NCBI GenBank assembly: GCA_031278495.1
Contig: JAITKG010000194.1
Coordinates: 1 to 5,681, forward strand
Length of the DNA stretch: 5,681 nucleotides
Source: Prevotellaceae bacterium
GTDB lineage: Bacteria > Bacteroidota > Bacteroidia > Bacteroidales > UBA932
Direction of reading: 5' to 3'
The notes under the pieces were generated by a model that ran no database searches, was not told the DNA's origin, and saw only the letters and a program-made list of their open reading frames with translations. Shown in pieces: positions 5,433 to 5,681 of this stretch; the stretch's first letter is position 1; every line of letters starts with the position of its first letter. Position numbers and translations under genes: made by a program.

Positions 5433-5501
5433 CATAAAATTTTGGGATTACCTAAAAGTTTGCGGACGCTGTAATTATGGAAAATTTGCTTCTTATTCCC
5501 G

Positions 5502-5681
5502 TTAATTTATCAGCACGGTTATTTCGTTGCTCCAGGGACCCTGCTGGAGGCGTGGGTTAATCCATGCTGCCATGAGGATAAGGCGCTTGCCGCTATCCTC
5601 GCCGTTAAAGAAAAGGTCGGTATGCAGGCGCGTAGAGTATCCGCTGTGCCATTCCTCGCAGTCCTCTTTGCGGTAGCGCAC
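5502..5681 (-). CDS. C-terminal fragment of an unidentified protein (start beyond right edge)
   Basis: On the minus strand an open frame enters from the right edge and ends with TAA at 5504-5502, giving 59 residues. Readable segments are VRYRKEDCEEWHSGYSTRLH, then LFFNGEDSGKRLILMAAW, INPRLQQGPWSNE and the end ITVLIN. The composition is that of a folded protein with several aromatic residues, and the codon use resembles the neighbours (CGC, GGC, CTG frequent). I do not recognise the family. No terminator is visible in the 104 bp before the Rpn-like start, which instead contain that gene's promoter. The frame is probably real because the other frames here lack protein-like sequence. Confidence 0.6.
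   Translation of the reverse strand: MRYRKEDCEEWHSGYSTRLHTDLFFNGEDSGKRLILMAAWINPRLQQGPWSNEITVLIN

Noticed and set aside
4960..5505. 181-codon plus-strand frame
   Set aside because: It lies opposite the Rpn-like gene, whose family motifs are unmistakable on the minus strand.

Overview
The window looks like a chromosomal piece from a member of the Bacteroidota, probably Bacteroidales. Two promoters match the Bacteroidota -7 consensus TAnnTTTG (TATCTTTG ahead of greA; TAACTTTG ahead of the Rpn-like nuclease gene). Most start codons follow A/T-rich leaders without a clear Shine-Dalgarno sequence. The gene content also fits: GreA beside a HIT-family protein, a lipoprotein with a TlpA-like domain, an LpxH of Gram-negative type, and an Rpn/PD-(D/E)XK 'transposase-like' nuclease. 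Genus and habitat cannot be read from the sequence.

Layout, left to right. (1) 2-874, plus strand: the 3' part of a large cysteine-rich, probably secreted protein with three exact-length 43-residue repeats and 27 cysteines in 290 visible residues. (2) 875-1460: a 586-bp non-coding stretch. Its left part (925-1151) holds five successive inverted repeats, the last with a T tract. A second T-tailed inverted repeat lies at 1220-1284. The greA promoter and a strong leader hairpin are at the right end. (3) 1461-3574, plus strand: greA, a HIT-family protein gene and a TlpA-like lipoprotein gene, spaced 33 and 48 bp, possibly one transcript. (4) 3686-4417, plus strand: lpxH (lipid A synthesis). (5) 4432-5397, minus strand and convergent with lpxH across 14 bp: an Rpn-family nuclease with 11 tetrapeptide repeats near its C terminus. 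(6) 5502-5681, minus strand: the C-terminal 59 residues of an unidentified protein running off the right edge.

The core genes act in separate processes: transcript-cleavage rescue of RNA polymerase (GreA), nucleotide hydrolysis (HIT), an envelope lipoprotein of unclear role, and lipid A synthesis (LpxH). The accessory material is the Cys-rich repeat protein, the structured intergenic region and the Rpn-like gene. No complete new multi-gene system is visible. The observations most worth following are the hairpin cluster at 925-1151, the greA leader hairpin, the thioredoxin-fold lipoprotein that has lost its CxxC, and the repeat-bearing Rpn-like gene with an in-frame internal ATG.
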